A DNA stretch of 64,000 nucleotides from G963663615 sp963663615 (GTDB lineage Bacteria; Bacteroidota; Ignavibacteria; Ignavibacteriales; Melioribacteraceae). Below are positions 9,376 to 19,147 of the stretch, one piece after another. The notes beneath the pieces were generated by a model that was not told where the DNA came from, searched no databases, and saw only the letters and a list, made by a program, of their open reading frames with translations. How positions within the stretch are numbered: position 1 is the stretch's first letter; the number at the start of each line of letters is the position of its first letter. The position numbers and the translations under genes are program-made. The stretch is taken from the NCBI GenBank assembly GCA_963663615.1, contig OY760517.1, positions 1,984,001 to 2,048,000 on the forward strand, given 5' to 3'.

Positions 9376-10671
9376 CTACTTGAACTCTGGGTATAATGGA
9401 AAATGGGAACATAGCTCAACTATTCGGTTTCTAACATCATTAATTACTGTTTCATTTTCCGGATCACTGATCACTTCATTAATAAATCCACCAATAATTT
9501 CCATTTCGGCTTCTTTCATTTTTCTTGAAGTTAAAGCAGGTGTACCTATTCGGATACCACTAGTAACAAACGGACTTTTCTTATCGAAAGGCACCATATT
9601 TTTGTTTACTGTTATACCAGCTCGCTCAAGAGCTTTTTCTGCTTTTTTACCACTAATGCCCTTGTTAGTTAAATCAACCAGCATTAAATGGTTATCAGTT
9701 CCACCAGAAATAATATCAAAATCATTATTCATCAGGGTATTTGCCAAGGTTGAAGCATTTTTTATTACCTGACCAATATATTCGCCAAATTCGTCTGATA
9801 GTGCTTCTCCAAATGCAACTGCCTTTGCCATGATTATATGCATTAAAGGACCGCCCTGTATGCCTGGCATAACCATACCATCAATAATTTCCGACATCAT
9901 TTTAAGGCGATCACCCTTCATGGTTTTAACACCCATTCTGTTTTCGGAATCCTTGCCAATAAGTATTATACCACCTCTTGGACCGCGTAATGTTTTATGT
10001 GTTGTTGACATTACTACATCGGCATACTTAAGCGGGTTATCAAGGTAACCTTTAGCAATTAAACCTGCCGGATGAGCCATATCAACAATAAAGAAAGCAC
10101 CAACTTTATCAGCAATTTCCCTGAACTTTGCGTAGTCCCACTCTCTCGAATAAGCACTGCCGCCGGCTACAATTACCTTAGGTTTTTCTTTTACTGCAAG
10201 GTCTTCAATAATATTATAATCAAGAAGCTTTGTTTCCGGATTCAGTGTATATCCAACAGACTGGTATATCTGACCAGTAAAGTTTACAGGGGAACCGTGA
10301 GTTAGGTGTCCACCATGATCTAGACTCAAGCCCAATATTTTATCACCCGGTTTAATAAGGGACATATAAACAGCCATGTTTGCCTGTGAACCCGAGTGAG
10401 GCTGAACATTTACATATTCTGCTCCAAAAAGCTCTTTCAATCTGTTTCTGGCTAAATCTTCAGCCATATCAACAACTTCGCAACCACCATAGTACCTTTT
10501 ACCAGGGTAACCTTCTGCGTACTTGTTAGTTAAAACAGAACCGGCTGCAGCAAGCACAGCCGGTGAAACAAAATTTTCGGAAGCAATTAGTTCAAGATAA
10601 TTTTCTTCGCGAGATATTTCTTTATTTAATACCTCATAAATTTCCTGATCTTTTTTTAATGCTTCGTACAT
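9376..10671 (-). CDS. glyA: Serine hydroxymethyltransferase
   Basis: PLP enzyme interconverting serine and glycine with tetrahydrofolate, 431 residues, full family length. Visible signatures: ENYLELIASENFVS near the N terminus, NVQPHSGSQANMAVY, DMAHPAGL, and the PLP-lysine segment VVMSTTHKTLRGPRGG. An AAAGG ribosome-binding site lies about eight bases upstream of the ATG. It sits 18 bases after the TPR-protein gene and abuts tatC, so a long minus-strand transcription unit is likely. Nothing irregular. Confidence 0.97.
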   Translation of the reverse strand: MYEALKKDQEIYEVLNKEISREENYLELIASENFVSPAVLAAAGSVLTNKYAEGYPGKRYYGGCEVVDMAEDLARNRLKELFGAEYVNVQPHSGSQANMAVYMSLIKPGDKILGLSLDHGGHLTHGSPVNFTGQIYQSVGYTLNPETKLLDYNIIEDLAVKEKPKVIVAGGSAYSREWDYAKFREIADKVGAFFIVDMAHPAGLIAKGYLDNPLKYADVVMSTTHKTLRGPRGGIILIGKDSENRMGVKTMKGDRLKMMSEIIDGMVMPGIQGGPLMHIIMAKAVAFGEALSDEFGEYIGQVIKNASTLANTLMNNDFDIISGGTDNHLMLVDLTNKGISGKKAEKALERAGITVNKNMVPFDKKSPFVTSGIRIGTPALTSRKMKEAEMEIIGGFINEVISDPENETVINDVRNRIVELCSHFPLYPEFK

Positions 10672-10689
10672 ACTATTTACCTTTTTTTA

Positions 10690-11973
10690 TTAAGGTGCAG
10701 TTATGCTCCTGCCTATCCAGCCGTAGCATTTTCCTTCAACTTTAATTACTGCACCAGAGTTTATTTTTCTAAAGAAATAATCTTCTTTCTGTGGAACAGA
10801 GTTTTTAAGTGAAACTACCCTTTCCTTACAAGGACCGGCAAAACTTCCGCCAAGAGCAGCAGCTTTTTTATATGTATCAACAGCTAACTGATATACACAT
10901 TTGTCCATAAATTCAAATTTATCGCCCATACATTCTCTGGCAGCCTGTTCGTAGAGCTGGGCTTCAATGTAATGTGGGTAATCCCACTGCGGGTCAACTT
11001 TACTTGCTTTCTGCAAAAATGATCTAGAAACTGAAAGCTGATTTTTCTTTTTGTAAATCAACGCAAGATTCACATAATTTTCTCTACCGTCAGGCTGTAA
11101 TTTTATCAATGTTTTATAAGCATCAATAGCTTTGTCAGTCATTTCAAGCTTGTCGTAAGCACGAGAAAGTTCTTTCCAGTAGTTTATAACATCAGCTGAT
11201 TTAGTTGTAAGATGTTCCAATGGTTCAAGAGCAACATCATATTTCTGGAGTCTAATTGCCTGATTAGCATATGCCCATGCCTTTGCATCATTATCTCTAT
11301 CCTGAGACCACACTGTTTTTCTTATATCTAATAACTCTTCAGGGTTATCAGCAAGCGTAGTAAGGTTTTGTGGCCATAATGGATTATCAGGGTCCCTATC
11401 AGCAAGGAAACTGTAAATTTCCAATGCATCAAGTTTGTTATCCTGGGCTATATAAAACTTGCCAAGTCTGTCATAATAGTAATCATCAAGATCTTTATCC
11501 ATTTCGAAAGCTTTTTTATAAGTAGCAATCACTTCAGCAGGATCTGCTTCATGCCATGTTTCTAAAACAAACGCTTTTCTAACTGTATAATATGCTTTAT
11601 CTTTTACGTCTTCAAGTCGTTCAATAAAAGTATCGTACAATACAATCATTGTATCTTTTATTGCTTCCTTTTCTTCCGGAGTTGTCTTTTCATCTTCAAA
11701 AAGGCTCCAATACATATCTTCAAATTTTTTGTAAAATTTATATTTTGTGAATGAAGGGTCTGCCTCAAGAATTTTCCAGGCATGATTTAGAGAAGATTTA
11801 TAATCTTTATTTTTATAATCTTCATACCACAAGCTTATTGTAGCCTGCAAATTAATAGTTACACTATCAGCGTAAAATTGTGTATCGCTATGTTTTATGG
11901 TTTCGGCACTAACTTTAGCCGAACTCATAAACGCAACTGCGACCAAAACCAATAATACTCTTGTAAATTTCAT
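10690..11973 (-). CDS. Exported tetratricopeptide-repeat protein
   Basis: Protein of 427 residues with a Sec signal peptide (MKFTRVLLVLVAVAF, cut probably near SAKVSA) and alpha-helical TPR-like repeats over most of its length, clearest around residues 225-330 (YDKLEMTDKAIDAYKTL, ENYVNLALIYKKKNQLS). The last 60 residues contain cysteines and end in a short hydrophilic tail. Start placed at 11973 because AAGGATGG sits at normal spacing before it; the ATG nine bases upstream has its AAGG too close. It follows the outer-membrane protein and lipoprotein genes in the same direction and may work with them at the envelope. Specific function not recognised. Confidence 0.8.
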   Translation of the reverse strand: MKFTRVLLVLVAVAFMSSAKVSAETIKHSDTQFYADSVTINLQATISLWYEDYKNKDYKSSLNHAWKILEADPSFTKYKFYKKFEDMYWSLFEDEKTTPEEKEAIKDTMIVLYDTFIERLEDVKDKAYYTVRKAFVLETWHEADPAEVIATYKKAFEMDKDLDDYYYDRLGKFYIAQDNKLDALEIYSFLADRDPDNPLWPQNLTTLADNPEELLDIRKTVWSQDRDNDAKAWAYANQAIRLQKYDVALEPLEHLTTKSADVINYWKELSRAYDKLEMTDKAIDAYKTLIKLQPDGRENYVNLALIYKKKNQLSVSRSFLQKASKVDPQWDYPHYIEAQLYEQAARECMGDKFEFMDKCVYQLAVDTYKKAAALGGSFAGPCKERVVSLKNSVPQKEDYFFRKINSGAVIKVEGKCYGWIGRSITAP

Positions 11974-11995
11974 TTCTACCATCCTTATTGTTTTT

Positions 11996-13230
11996 TTATC
12001 TGTCTTGTCTTACAAACCATAGTTCACCGAAACTTAAAGTAACGGCTAAATTAAAAACATTTTCTTTTAATAGATCGGAATCAGTAGTTCCTCTGAATCC
12101 GTACGATAAACCTATGTCAATTTTATTTTGAACACCCATAGGAATTGAGAGTCCGGCATGAACACCAAGCTCTGTTAAATCGTTACCGTTTAGCGTATAT
12201 TTAAGGTTCTCATAACTCAAACCTCCTCTGAAAATAATTTGCTCCCAGAAGGAACTGTAAATAGTTGATTCATTTTTATATTCAACCCCAACATTAAAAC
12301 GCGACTGGTTTTTAAGAACACCAACTGCCTGATTGTTGTATTTGTAATCAGACCAGGGTGAATATATGTAATCAATATTTACGAGATATTGATTTGAGAA
12401 TTCAAAAGCAATTCCTGTGCCAACTCTGTAAGGTATTTCAGAATCAGTAACTCCATGAGTTAATTCATCCTCACCGTTAACAGTTTCGGTAATAAGTGTA
12501 GTATCCGTACCAAGAGTGTTCACATAATTGAACATTAAACCAAACCTTAGGTCTGTTACAGATTCATAGTCTAATAATGATGATAAATCTTCAGTTAACA
12601 ACCCAACTGTAATCCCCGAACCATGATAATTATGTCTGTTAGTAAATTTGGCACCATTCAAATCAGCACCGCTGTTAAACTCCAGTTCTGAAGTATAATC
12701 AATTTTACCTGTATAATACTCATAACTAAAACCAAGAGTAAACCCGATATTCGTATTATAACTTGTACCAAAATAAATTTTCGAAAGTCCACCCTCACCG
12801 GTATATGTTGAAGTAGCATTCTCACCAGAAATGTTACTTGTTTCAACAGTTTCATAATTTACCCTGGTAAAGGTACCAAACCACCGCTAATTGTAATTCC
12901 GTATTTTTCACTTACAGGAACACCAAATAAAAAACCGGCAAAATTGTAATTGGAATAGTAAGCACTATTGCTATAATCTTCTATCAAAATACCATTATAA
13001 TTCAAACCGGTTTCAATTCTTGTACGGTTAACAGAAGCCCATCCAGCAGGATTCATGTTATCAAGATTTCTTCTACCTGTAGTTGCAATGCCAGGACCAC
13101 CCAATGCAAGTTTACCAGCACTCATATAGTAGTAGGTATTCCCTGCACCGTAACGAGAATATACTGAGCCACCGGAAGCAGAAACTATTGAAACAGCAAA
13201 AAGAACCAAAACAAAAAATATCTTTTTCAT
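11996..13230 (-). pseudogene. Outer-membrane beta-barrel protein, interrupted by a one-base frameshift
   Basis: The frame starting at 13230 (signal peptide MKKIFFVLVLFAVSIV, then RYGAGNTYYYMSAGKLALGG) runs into a stop just after GGLVPLPG. Adding one T to the TTT run at 12869-12871 restores GGLVPFTRVNYE, and the frame then continues without a stop to 11996, giving 411 residues that end in a beta-strand-rich barrel (KIDIGLSYGF, NLAVTLSFGELWF). The family resembles FadL/PorV-like barrels of the FCB group. Coding character is retained on both sides, so the damage is either very recent or a homopolymer error in the assembly. It lies seven bases after the DUF4270-like lipoprotein gene. Confidence 0.85.
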
Positions 13231-13237
13231 ATAATTT

Positions 13238-14443
13238 CTACCTCTGAATAGTATATGTTATTAATACACGTGGTTTAAGATATGATACATCTATATTTTC
13301 TCTGTAAATAACTATCTTGTTAATCGTAGATGTTTCATCATAAAGACTTAAACGAAAGCCGTGGTTATCTAATCCAGACACCCATCGCTGAACATATGAA
13401 GTAATATCACCAGAAACACGATTGGACTCACGACTAAATAACACAAGACCATAATCTGTATCAGCACTGTCAGGAGCGACATAAAACGTTCCGATATAAT
13501 TATCAGACTCAACAGATCCCTCTACCGAGTTTACGGAATCAATTGAGAACTCCATAACTGCCTTATTTACAACAGCACCAACGGGAAGACTATTTATATC
13601 AAACTTTACAGCACTTCTTGTTGGAAATGCTCCCTGAATAACCACTCTATTTTCAGATTGTTCGTATGGGGTACCTTCAATAATATGAACATCATTGGCA
13701 ACTGTTGCAGTGATAGTATCGACAAACTCACCAGGATACTCAACAACCATTTTCAATTTTGAAATATTTACTACATCAGAACTGGAAATGGCATAAAACC
13801 CGTACATGAGTTCATTTCCGGTCTTAGATCTTAAATATATACCATTATTTACAGCAGCATCTTCATCTACACTATTCTTCATCCATTCATAAACAATATC
13901 GGTATCTAGATTAACCGAAATTGTATCGGAATTTATAAATCCTGTATTTGATGCCAAATCCGAAGAATAATCAATAGCCTCAGTATTAACCAAAACTTCA
14001 AGCTCACTTCTGGTAATATCAGCATCTGTCCAGTCTTCTGTTACAGCAAAACCTTCAAATTGAAAATCCTGTAACGTATCTCCCCAAGAAGAATATTTTG
14101 TAAATTCAATCCACGCATCCAATACGTTAATATTATTAAAATCACTTTCCATAGGATTGTAGATTGAATCTGGTAAATAAATATAATATTTAATCAAAGC
14201 TGTACTTACAACATTATTATATTTTCCTATTAACAAGGCTGAGGAGGAACCGTTAGTTACATCTTCATCCCTATAAACATCGAATTCTATATCCATATTA
14301 TTCGAATAGCTGTCGAGCGTATCAACAACAAAATGGTCACTATCAGGAATAATGTTAGCTCCAATAGAGGTGGGATCATCAGCACATGATACAAGTAATA
14401 TCAAAGCCAAAAAAGGACTAATAAAAATGAATCGTTTAAACAA
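13238..14443 (-). CDS. DUF4270-like outer-membrane/surface lipoprotein
   Basis: Lipoprotein of 401 residues. The signal ends in LILLVSC with the lipidated Cys at residue 20, followed by ADDPTSIGANIIPDSD, closely matching the start of DUF4270-family lipoproteins of Bacteroidota. The rest is beta-rich, with two similar halves (an N-terminal segment around residues 75-200 and a C-terminal one after residue 245) resembling DNRLRE-type sugar- or surface-binding domains. Starts with TTG at 14443, directly after the gmhB TGA, with a strong GGAGG seven bases upstream. Co-oriented with the barrel protein and TPR protein downstream. Substrate unknown. Confidence 0.75.
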   Translation of the reverse strand: MFKRFIFISPFLALILLVSCADDPTSIGANIIPDSDHFVVDTLDSYSNNMDIEFDVYRDEDVTNGSSSALLIGKYNNVVSTALIKYYIYLPDSIYNPMESDFNNINVLDAWIEFTKYSSWGDTLQDFQFEGFAVTEDWTDADITRSELEVLVNTEAIDYSSDLASNTGFINSDTISVNLDTDIVYEWMKNSVDEDAAVNNGIYLRSKTGNELMYGFYAISSSDVVNISKLKMVVEYPGEFVDTITATVANDVHIIEGTPYEQSENRVVIQGAFPTRSAVKFDINSLPVGAVVNKAVMEFSIDSVNSVEGSVESDNYIGTFYVAPDSADTDYGLVLFSRESNRVSGDITSYVQRWVSGLDNHGFRLSLYDETSTINKIVIYRENIDVSYLKPRVLITYTIQR

Positions 14444-15019
14444 TCAATTTCCTCCGGCGATTACAGATTTAATATATTTTTCAATTTCCAAAAAATTACA
14501 AGCTACAAAATTTGGATTTTTTCCTGCTTTTTTCAAGGATTTTATTTCCATACCGGTATTATTATGGTCTATTAATACAGATTTAACACCTGAATTGATG
14601 GCACAAATAACATCAGAGGACTTATCACCAATAAAAAAAGACTTTGAAAGGTTAATATGGTGTTCTTCAGAAGCCTTATCAACCATGTACGGTGAAGGCT
14701 TTCTGCAAACACATTCTTCTTTCGTGTTAAACTCTGGATGGAAGGGGCAATAATAGAAAGCATCGATTTTGGCGTTATATTCAGAGAGCAACGCATTAAT
14801 ACGTTCATTAACCTGATTAACCTGATCTAATGTAATTAATCCTCTGGCAACACCAGATTGATTTGAAATTACAATTAGCTTAAAGCTATATTCCTTTTTT
14901 AGCCGTGCAAAAACTTCAGCAACATTTGGATATAGCTCTACTTTTTCAGGATCACCAAGATAACCCGGGTCTTTGTTTATTGTATCATCCCTGTCCAGAA
15001 ATAAGGCTCGGTGTTTCAT
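14444..15019 (-). CDS. gmhB: D-glycero-beta-D-manno-heptose 1,7-bisphosphate 7-phosphatase (HAD family)
   Basis: HAD phosphatase of 191 residues in the ADP-heptose pathway for LPS inner core. The nucleophile motif is FLDRDDTIN at the N terminus, motif II is VISNQSGVARG, and the GmhB-specific zinc site is visible as CPFHPEFNTKEECVCRKP (Cys, His, Cys, Cys). The FFIGDKSSDV segment carries the last acidic pair. Its start overlaps the glgA stop by four bases. The alternative, histidinol-phosphatase, shares the zinc loop but is less likely as no his genes are nearby. Confidence 0.87.
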   Translation of the reverse strand: MKHRALFLDRDDTINKDPGYLGDPEKVELYPNVAEVFARLKKEYSFKLIVISNQSGVARGLITLDQVNQVNERINALLSEYNAKIDAFYYCPFHPEFNTKEECVCRKPSPYMVDKASEEHHINLSKSFFIGDKSSDVICAINSGVKSVLIDHNNTGMEIKSLKKAGKNPNFVACNFLEIEKYIKSVIAGGN

Positions 15020-16509
15020 TCTCCCCGATTAACAACATTTTTGTAAAGTTCAATATATTTTTTAGCAGAATTTAACCATGAAAAATCGCTTTTCATACCA
15101 TTCTTCACAATTTCCATCCAGTCGTTTTTACTGTTCATATATACATCCACGGCACGTTTAAGTTCCCGTAACATTGCCTCGGATGAATAATTACTAAAAA
15201 CAAAGCCATTGGCATCCTTGTTTTCACCGTCATAGTTAATTACAGTATCAGCTAAACCACCTGTTTCTCTAACAACAGGAACAGTTCCATAAACCAAACT
15301 ATACATTTGATTTAGTCCACATGGTTCATACTTGGAAGGAAGTAATAATATATCGGAACCTGCCTCAATCAAATGAGCTAATTGCTCATCAAAGCCCAAA
15401 TAGCAGGAAAAATCATCAGGGTATTTACCAAACATTTCCTCAAAAAATCTATGGTACATTTTATCCCCTGCACCCAGTATAAGCAATTTGGCACCAGATT
15501 TCATTATTTCGTCAAAACCTTCTTTAATGAGATCAAGTCCCTTGCTTTCTACTAGTCGGGTAATAACACTTATAACAGGAACATCAGGATTATAATCAAA
15601 TCCAAATTTTTCCATAAGTGCTTTTTTATTTTCAAGCTTTTGCTCAAAAGTATTCGCACTATAGTTTTTGGCTATCTTCTGATCAAGTTCCGGATTCCAC
15701 AACTGATCATCAATGCCATTTATAACACCAAATAAATCGTTTTTTCTTTCATTAAAAACATCGTGCAAGCCCATACTGAACTCTTCAGTACATATCTCTT
15801 TCGCATAACTTTCACTAACTGTACTTATAACATCAGCTGTTTTTAAACCGGCTTTAAGGAAATTAAGCTTTCCATCTTTAAGATATTCGTCCTTAATACT
15901 TTCATCAAGTCCAGTTTTTGAAAATGCACTTTCATCAAACTCACCCTGTTGGGCTAAAGTATGGACAGTAAATAAAGTTTTAACATTCTCTAGTTGTTCA
16001 TCATCTGCAAAATCATGTTTTAGAAACACTGGTACCAGCCCACATTGCCAATCATTACAATGAATAATATCAGGTACCCATCCAAGTTTTTTTATTAACT
16101 CAAAAATGGATTTAGCCAAAAGAATAAACCTTTCATCGTTATCCTCAAATTCTTCTCCTGACATAGGATCTTTATACAAACTATGCCTGTTACCAAAATA
16201 TTCCTCATTATCGAGAAAATATATTTGAACACGAGCTTTCTTTCCTACAAGGAAAGAAGAGCGAAGAGAAAACAACACTTCTTTTTCGCCAATGTTTGTT
16301 GATAGGTCTTTTAACCTTACAACTTCATGAATTTTAAATTTACGTTCATCAATAGCCCCATACTTTGGAACTACAATTCTTACCTGATGTCCAAGTTCCT
16401 GAAGTTTCTGTGGTAGTGCTGAGGAAACGTCTGCCAAACCACCAACTTTAACAAATGGTACAACTTCTGAAGTTACAAACAGGATTTTTAGCTTCTTGAC
16501 TGGAGGCAT
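15016..16509 (-). CDS. glgA: Glycogen synthase (ADP-glucose type, GT5)
   Basis: GT5 glycosyltransferase of 497 residues that adds glucose from ADP-glucose (sometimes UDP-glucose) to glycogen. The N-terminal KVGGLADVSSALP loop binds the nucleotide sugar; IIHCNDWQCGLVPVF and the C-terminal LLPSKYEPCGLNQMYSL and GTVPVVRETGGLADTV are family signatures. Start set at ATG 16509 (MPPVKKLK) rather than the GTG six bases upstream; the TAAATTTG box at 16538-16545 lies 29 bases ahead, close to the distance seen before other genes here. Divergent from hutI. Confidence 0.93.
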   Translation of the reverse strand: MPPVKKLKILFVTSEVVPFVKVGGLADVSSALPQKLQELGHQVRIVVPKYGAIDERKFKIHEVVRLKDLSTNIGEKEVLFSLRSSFLVGKKARVQIYFLDNEEYFGNRHSLYKDPMSGEEFEDNDERFILLAKSIFELIKKLGWVPDIIHCNDWQCGLVPVFLKHDFADDEQLENVKTLFTVHTLAQQGEFDESAFSKTGLDESIKDEYLKDGKLNFLKAGLKTADVISTVSESYAKEICTEEFSMGLHDVFNERKNDLFGVINGIDDQLWNPELDQKIAKNYSANTFEQKLENKKALMEKFGFDYNPDVPVISVITRLVESKGLDLIKEGFDEIMKSGAKLLILGAGDKMYHRFFEEMFGKYPDDFSCYLGFDEQLAHLIEAGSDILLLPSKYEPCGLNQMYSLVYGTVPVVRETGGLADTVINYDGENKDANGFVFSNYSSEAMLRELKRAVDVYMNSKNDWMEIVKNGMKSDFSWLNSAKKYIELYKNVVNRGE

Positions 16510-16537
16510 GTACACAATCTTTTTATTTTTGGGTACT

Positions 16538-16545
16538 CAAATTTA
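16538..16545 (-). promoter_or_regulatory. Candidate Bacteroidetes-type -7 promoter box for glgA
   Basis: TAAATTTG on the minus strand matches TAnnTTTG and ends 29 bases before the glgA ATG. No clear -33 TTTG partner. The distance is close to that of several other boxes in the window. Confidence 0.5.
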
Positions 16546-16629
16546 CTAAATTATTGGCATATTGGCAAAAGTTTTTGCATTTTCACTATATTGTGGGCTT
16601 ATATTTATTCGTATCCGGAGCATACTTGT

Positions 16630-17859
16630 ATGAAGATTCTTTTTTCTAATCCTTCTCAAATAGTAACTATTAACACCAGTGGTAAAAATTGTAAGCCTGG
16701 TAGCGAGTTAAATGATATTGATTTACTTGAAGGGTATTCAATTTTAACCGAAAACGGAATAATTACTGATTTCGTGAAAGAGTATTCAAATTACGACAAA
16801 ATTGTTGATCTTTCCGGTGCAGTAGTTACTCCAGGTATTGTTGATTGCCACACGCATACTGCCTTTGCTGGCTCTCGTGCCGATGAGTTTAGAATGAAAA
16901 TTGCAGGTATTGATTATGAAACAATCGCCAAGCAAGGTGGTGGAATAATTTCAACAGTTAATGCAGTAAGATATAGCACCGTTAACGATATTTTTAATTT
17001 GATAAAACCAAGACTTGACTATTTTGTTTCTCAGGGTGTTACATCAATTGAAATTAAAAGTGGTTACGGGCTATCGGTTAATGATGAACTTAAACTCCTA
17101 AAAGCTATAAAAACTGCAAAAGAAACTTACGATATAAATATTGTTAGCACATTTCTGGGTGCCCATACCCTTCCTCTGGAATACAAAAATAATCGGGAAG
17201 AGTATGTTGATCTTGTTATTAACAAAATGATTCCTGTAGTGGCTAAACAAAATCTTGCAGAATATTGCGATGTGTTTTGTGAAGAAACTGCCTTTACCGC
17301 AGAAGAAACTGACATGATCTTTAAAGCTGCAACACAGTATGGATTAAAAATAAAACTTCATACCGATCAGTTCCATAATATTGGAGGTATTGATATTGCG
17401 GCAAAACATAAGGCAGACAGTGTAGATCACCTCGAGGTTTTTAATGATAACGATATTGATTTTCTAAAAAAGAATCAAATTGTTTCGGTATTATTACCCG
17501 GTGTGTCATTCTTTCTTAACTATGATTATGCCCCTGCAAGAAATCTTATTGACAATGACTTGCTGGTAGCTTTATCAACCGACTACAATCCGGGCTCTTC
17601 TCATATTGCAAATATTTCAATGATCATGTCGCTTGCAGCTATAAAAATGAAGATGTCGATGGAGGAAATTTTATCTGCATTTACAATTAACGCTGCAAAA
17701 GCAATTGGTCTGGAAAAGATAACCGGAAGTATTGAAATTGGTAAACAAGCGGATTTTGCTATTTTCAATACCGATAATTACTCCGATATTATTTATAACG
17801 TTGGCAAAAACATGAATAAAATGACTGTAAAAAAAGGAAAGATTATTTATTCTTTATAA
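16630..17859 (+). CDS. hutI: Imidazolonepropionase (histidine degradation)
   Basis: Amidohydrolase of 409 residues converting imidazolone-5-propionate to N-formimino-L-glutamate. Metal and substrate motifs: VDCHTHTAFAGSRADEF, KQGGGIISTV, LHTDQFHNIGG, ADSVDHLE and STDYNPGSS. Start set at ATG 16630 (MKILFSNPSQ); the open frame extends 39 bases upstream but that part does not resemble the family. The other histidine-utilisation genes (hutH, hutU) are not in the window, so hutI stands apart from its pathway here. A weak box (TATATTTA, 16600-16607) lies 22 bases before the ATG. namZ follows 21 bases downstream. Confidence 0.93.
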   Translation: MKILFSNPSQIVTINTSGKNCKPGSELNDIDLLEGYSILTENGIITDFVKEYSNYDKIVDLSGAVVTPGIVDCHTHTAFAGSRADEFRMKIAGIDYETIAKQGGGIISTVNAVRYSTVNDIFNLIKPRLDYFVSQGVTSIEIKSGYGLSVNDELKLLKAIKTAKETYDINIVSTFLGAHTLPLEYKNNREEYVDLVINKMIPVVAKQNLAEYCDVFCEETAFTAEETDMIFKAATQYGLKIKLHTDQFHNIGGIDIAAKHKADSVDHLEVFNDNDIDFLKKNQIVSVLLPGVSFFLNYDYAPARNLIDNDLLVALSTDYNPGSSHIANISMIMSLAAIKMKMSMEEILSAFTINAAKAIGLEKITGSIEIGKQADFAIFNTDNYSDIIYNVGKNMNKMTVKKGKIIYSL

Positions 17860-17880
17860 ATCTATAATTAGGGTGGATTA

Positions 17881-19104
17881 ATGAAAAAAACTGTAATTCT
17901 ATTATTACTAATTTCTGTTATTAGCTGGGCACAAGTTGTTAAAACAGGTATCGATGTGCTCAAGAAAAATAATTTTGATATTCTGAAAGGGAAAAAAGTA
18001 GGTCTTGTTACTAACCCCACTGGTGTTGATCAGAATCTTAAATCAACTGTTGACATACTTGGCGAAGCTGATAATGTTGAACTTGTTGCTCTTTTTGGTC
18101 CAGAACATGGAGTAAGAGGTGATATCGCTGCAGGTGAAAAAGTATCTGACTATAATGATGACAAAACTGGAGTTCCTGTTTACTCATTATATGGCAAATA
18201 CAGAAAACCACCAGCAGAATTCCTTAAGGGTCTTGACGTACTCGTTTATGATATTCAGGATAATGGTGCTCGTTCTTATACTTTTATTAGCACCATGGGA
18301 CTAATAATGGAAGCTGCTGCCGAAGCTGGTATTGAGGTTGTTGTTCTTGACAGACCGAATCCACTTGGTGGTAAACGTATTGAAGGAAACCTTGTTGAAG
18401 AAGGTTTTATCTCATTTGTAAGCCAGTTTAATATTCCATATATATACGGACTTACATGTGGTGAATTGGCTAACCTGCTTAATGAAGAGGGTTACCTTAA
18501 AGACAAGCAAAAATGTAAATTAACAGTTGTACCAATGGAAGGATGGAACCGCGATATGCTTTACCCTGAAACAGGTTTGCAATGGGTGCCATCATCACCA
18601 CACATACCACATTCATGGTCAACTTTTTACTATTCGACAACAGGTATAATTGGTGAGCTTTACAATCTTTCAATTGGTGTTGGTTATACAATTCCTTTTG
18701 AAACAATAGCAACCGAATGGGCTGAACCAGGCGAATTGGCTGACGAAATGAACAAGCTTAATTTACCGGGAGTTATATTCCGTCCACTAACTTATAAACC
18801 ATTCTATGCTTTTGCAAAAGGTGAGTTTCTTAAAGGAATTCAGATACACATTACTGATTTCCGAAAAGTGGAATTATTACCAATACAGTTCCATTTTCTT
18901 GAAGTAAATCATAAACTATATCCTGATCATGATATATTTAAAGATTCACAGTCAAGACACAGAATGTTTGATTTGGTAAATGGTACTGACCAGATAAGAA
19001 AAATGTTAAGTAATAATTACAAATATGAAGATATTGAAGAGTATTTGCACAAAGATATTGAAAGCTTTAGAAAACTTTCGGAAAAATATTACCTTTATAA
19101 ATAA
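17881..19104 (+). CDS. namZ: Exo-beta-N-acetylmuramidase NamZ-type glycoside hydrolase (GH171, DUF1343)
   Basis: Exported enzyme of 407 residues. A signal peptide (MKKTVILLLLISVISWAQ) precedes a full-length DUF1343 domain, including the LVTNPTGVD, FGPEHGVRGD, YDIQDNGARSYTFI and LDRPNPLGG blocks. Characterised members (NamZ, GH171) release terminal MurNAc from peptidoglycan fragments, so a cell-wall recycling or scavenging role is expected. GGTGG lies a few bases upstream of the ATG as a ribosome-binding site. A hairpin terminator follows at 19110-19134. Confidence 0.9.
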   Translation: MKKTVILLLLISVISWAQVVKTGIDVLKKNNFDILKGKKVGLVTNPTGVDQNLKSTVDILGEADNVELVALFGPEHGVRGDIAAGEKVSDYNDDKTGVPVYSLYGKYRKPPAEFLKGLDVLVYDIQDNGARSYTFISTMGLIMEAAAEAGIEVVVLDRPNPLGGKRIEGNLVEEGFISFVSQFNIPYIYGLTCGELANLLNEEGYLKDKQKCKLTVVPMEGWNRDMLYPETGLQWVPSSPHIPHSWSTFYYSTTGIIGELYNLSIGVGYTIPFETIATEWAEPGELADEMNKLNLPGVIFRPLTYKPFYAFAKGEFLKGIQIHITDFRKVELLPIQFHFLEVNHKLYPDHDIFKDSQSRHRMFDLVNGTDQIRKMLSNNYKYEDIEEYLHKDIESFRKLSEKYYLYK

Positions 19105-19109
19105 AATCA

Positions 19110-19140
19110 AGCCCCTCATCATTAAAGAGGGGCTTTTATA
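19110..19140. terminator. Bidirectional intrinsic terminator between namZ and the C1 peptidase
   Basis: AGCCCCTC (19110-19117) pairs perfectly with GAGGGGCT (19127-19134) across a nine-base loop, followed by TTTTATAT on the plus strand and by an AT-rich run on the minus strand. It sits between two convergent genes. Confidence 0.9.
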
Positions 19141-19147
19141 TATCAGA

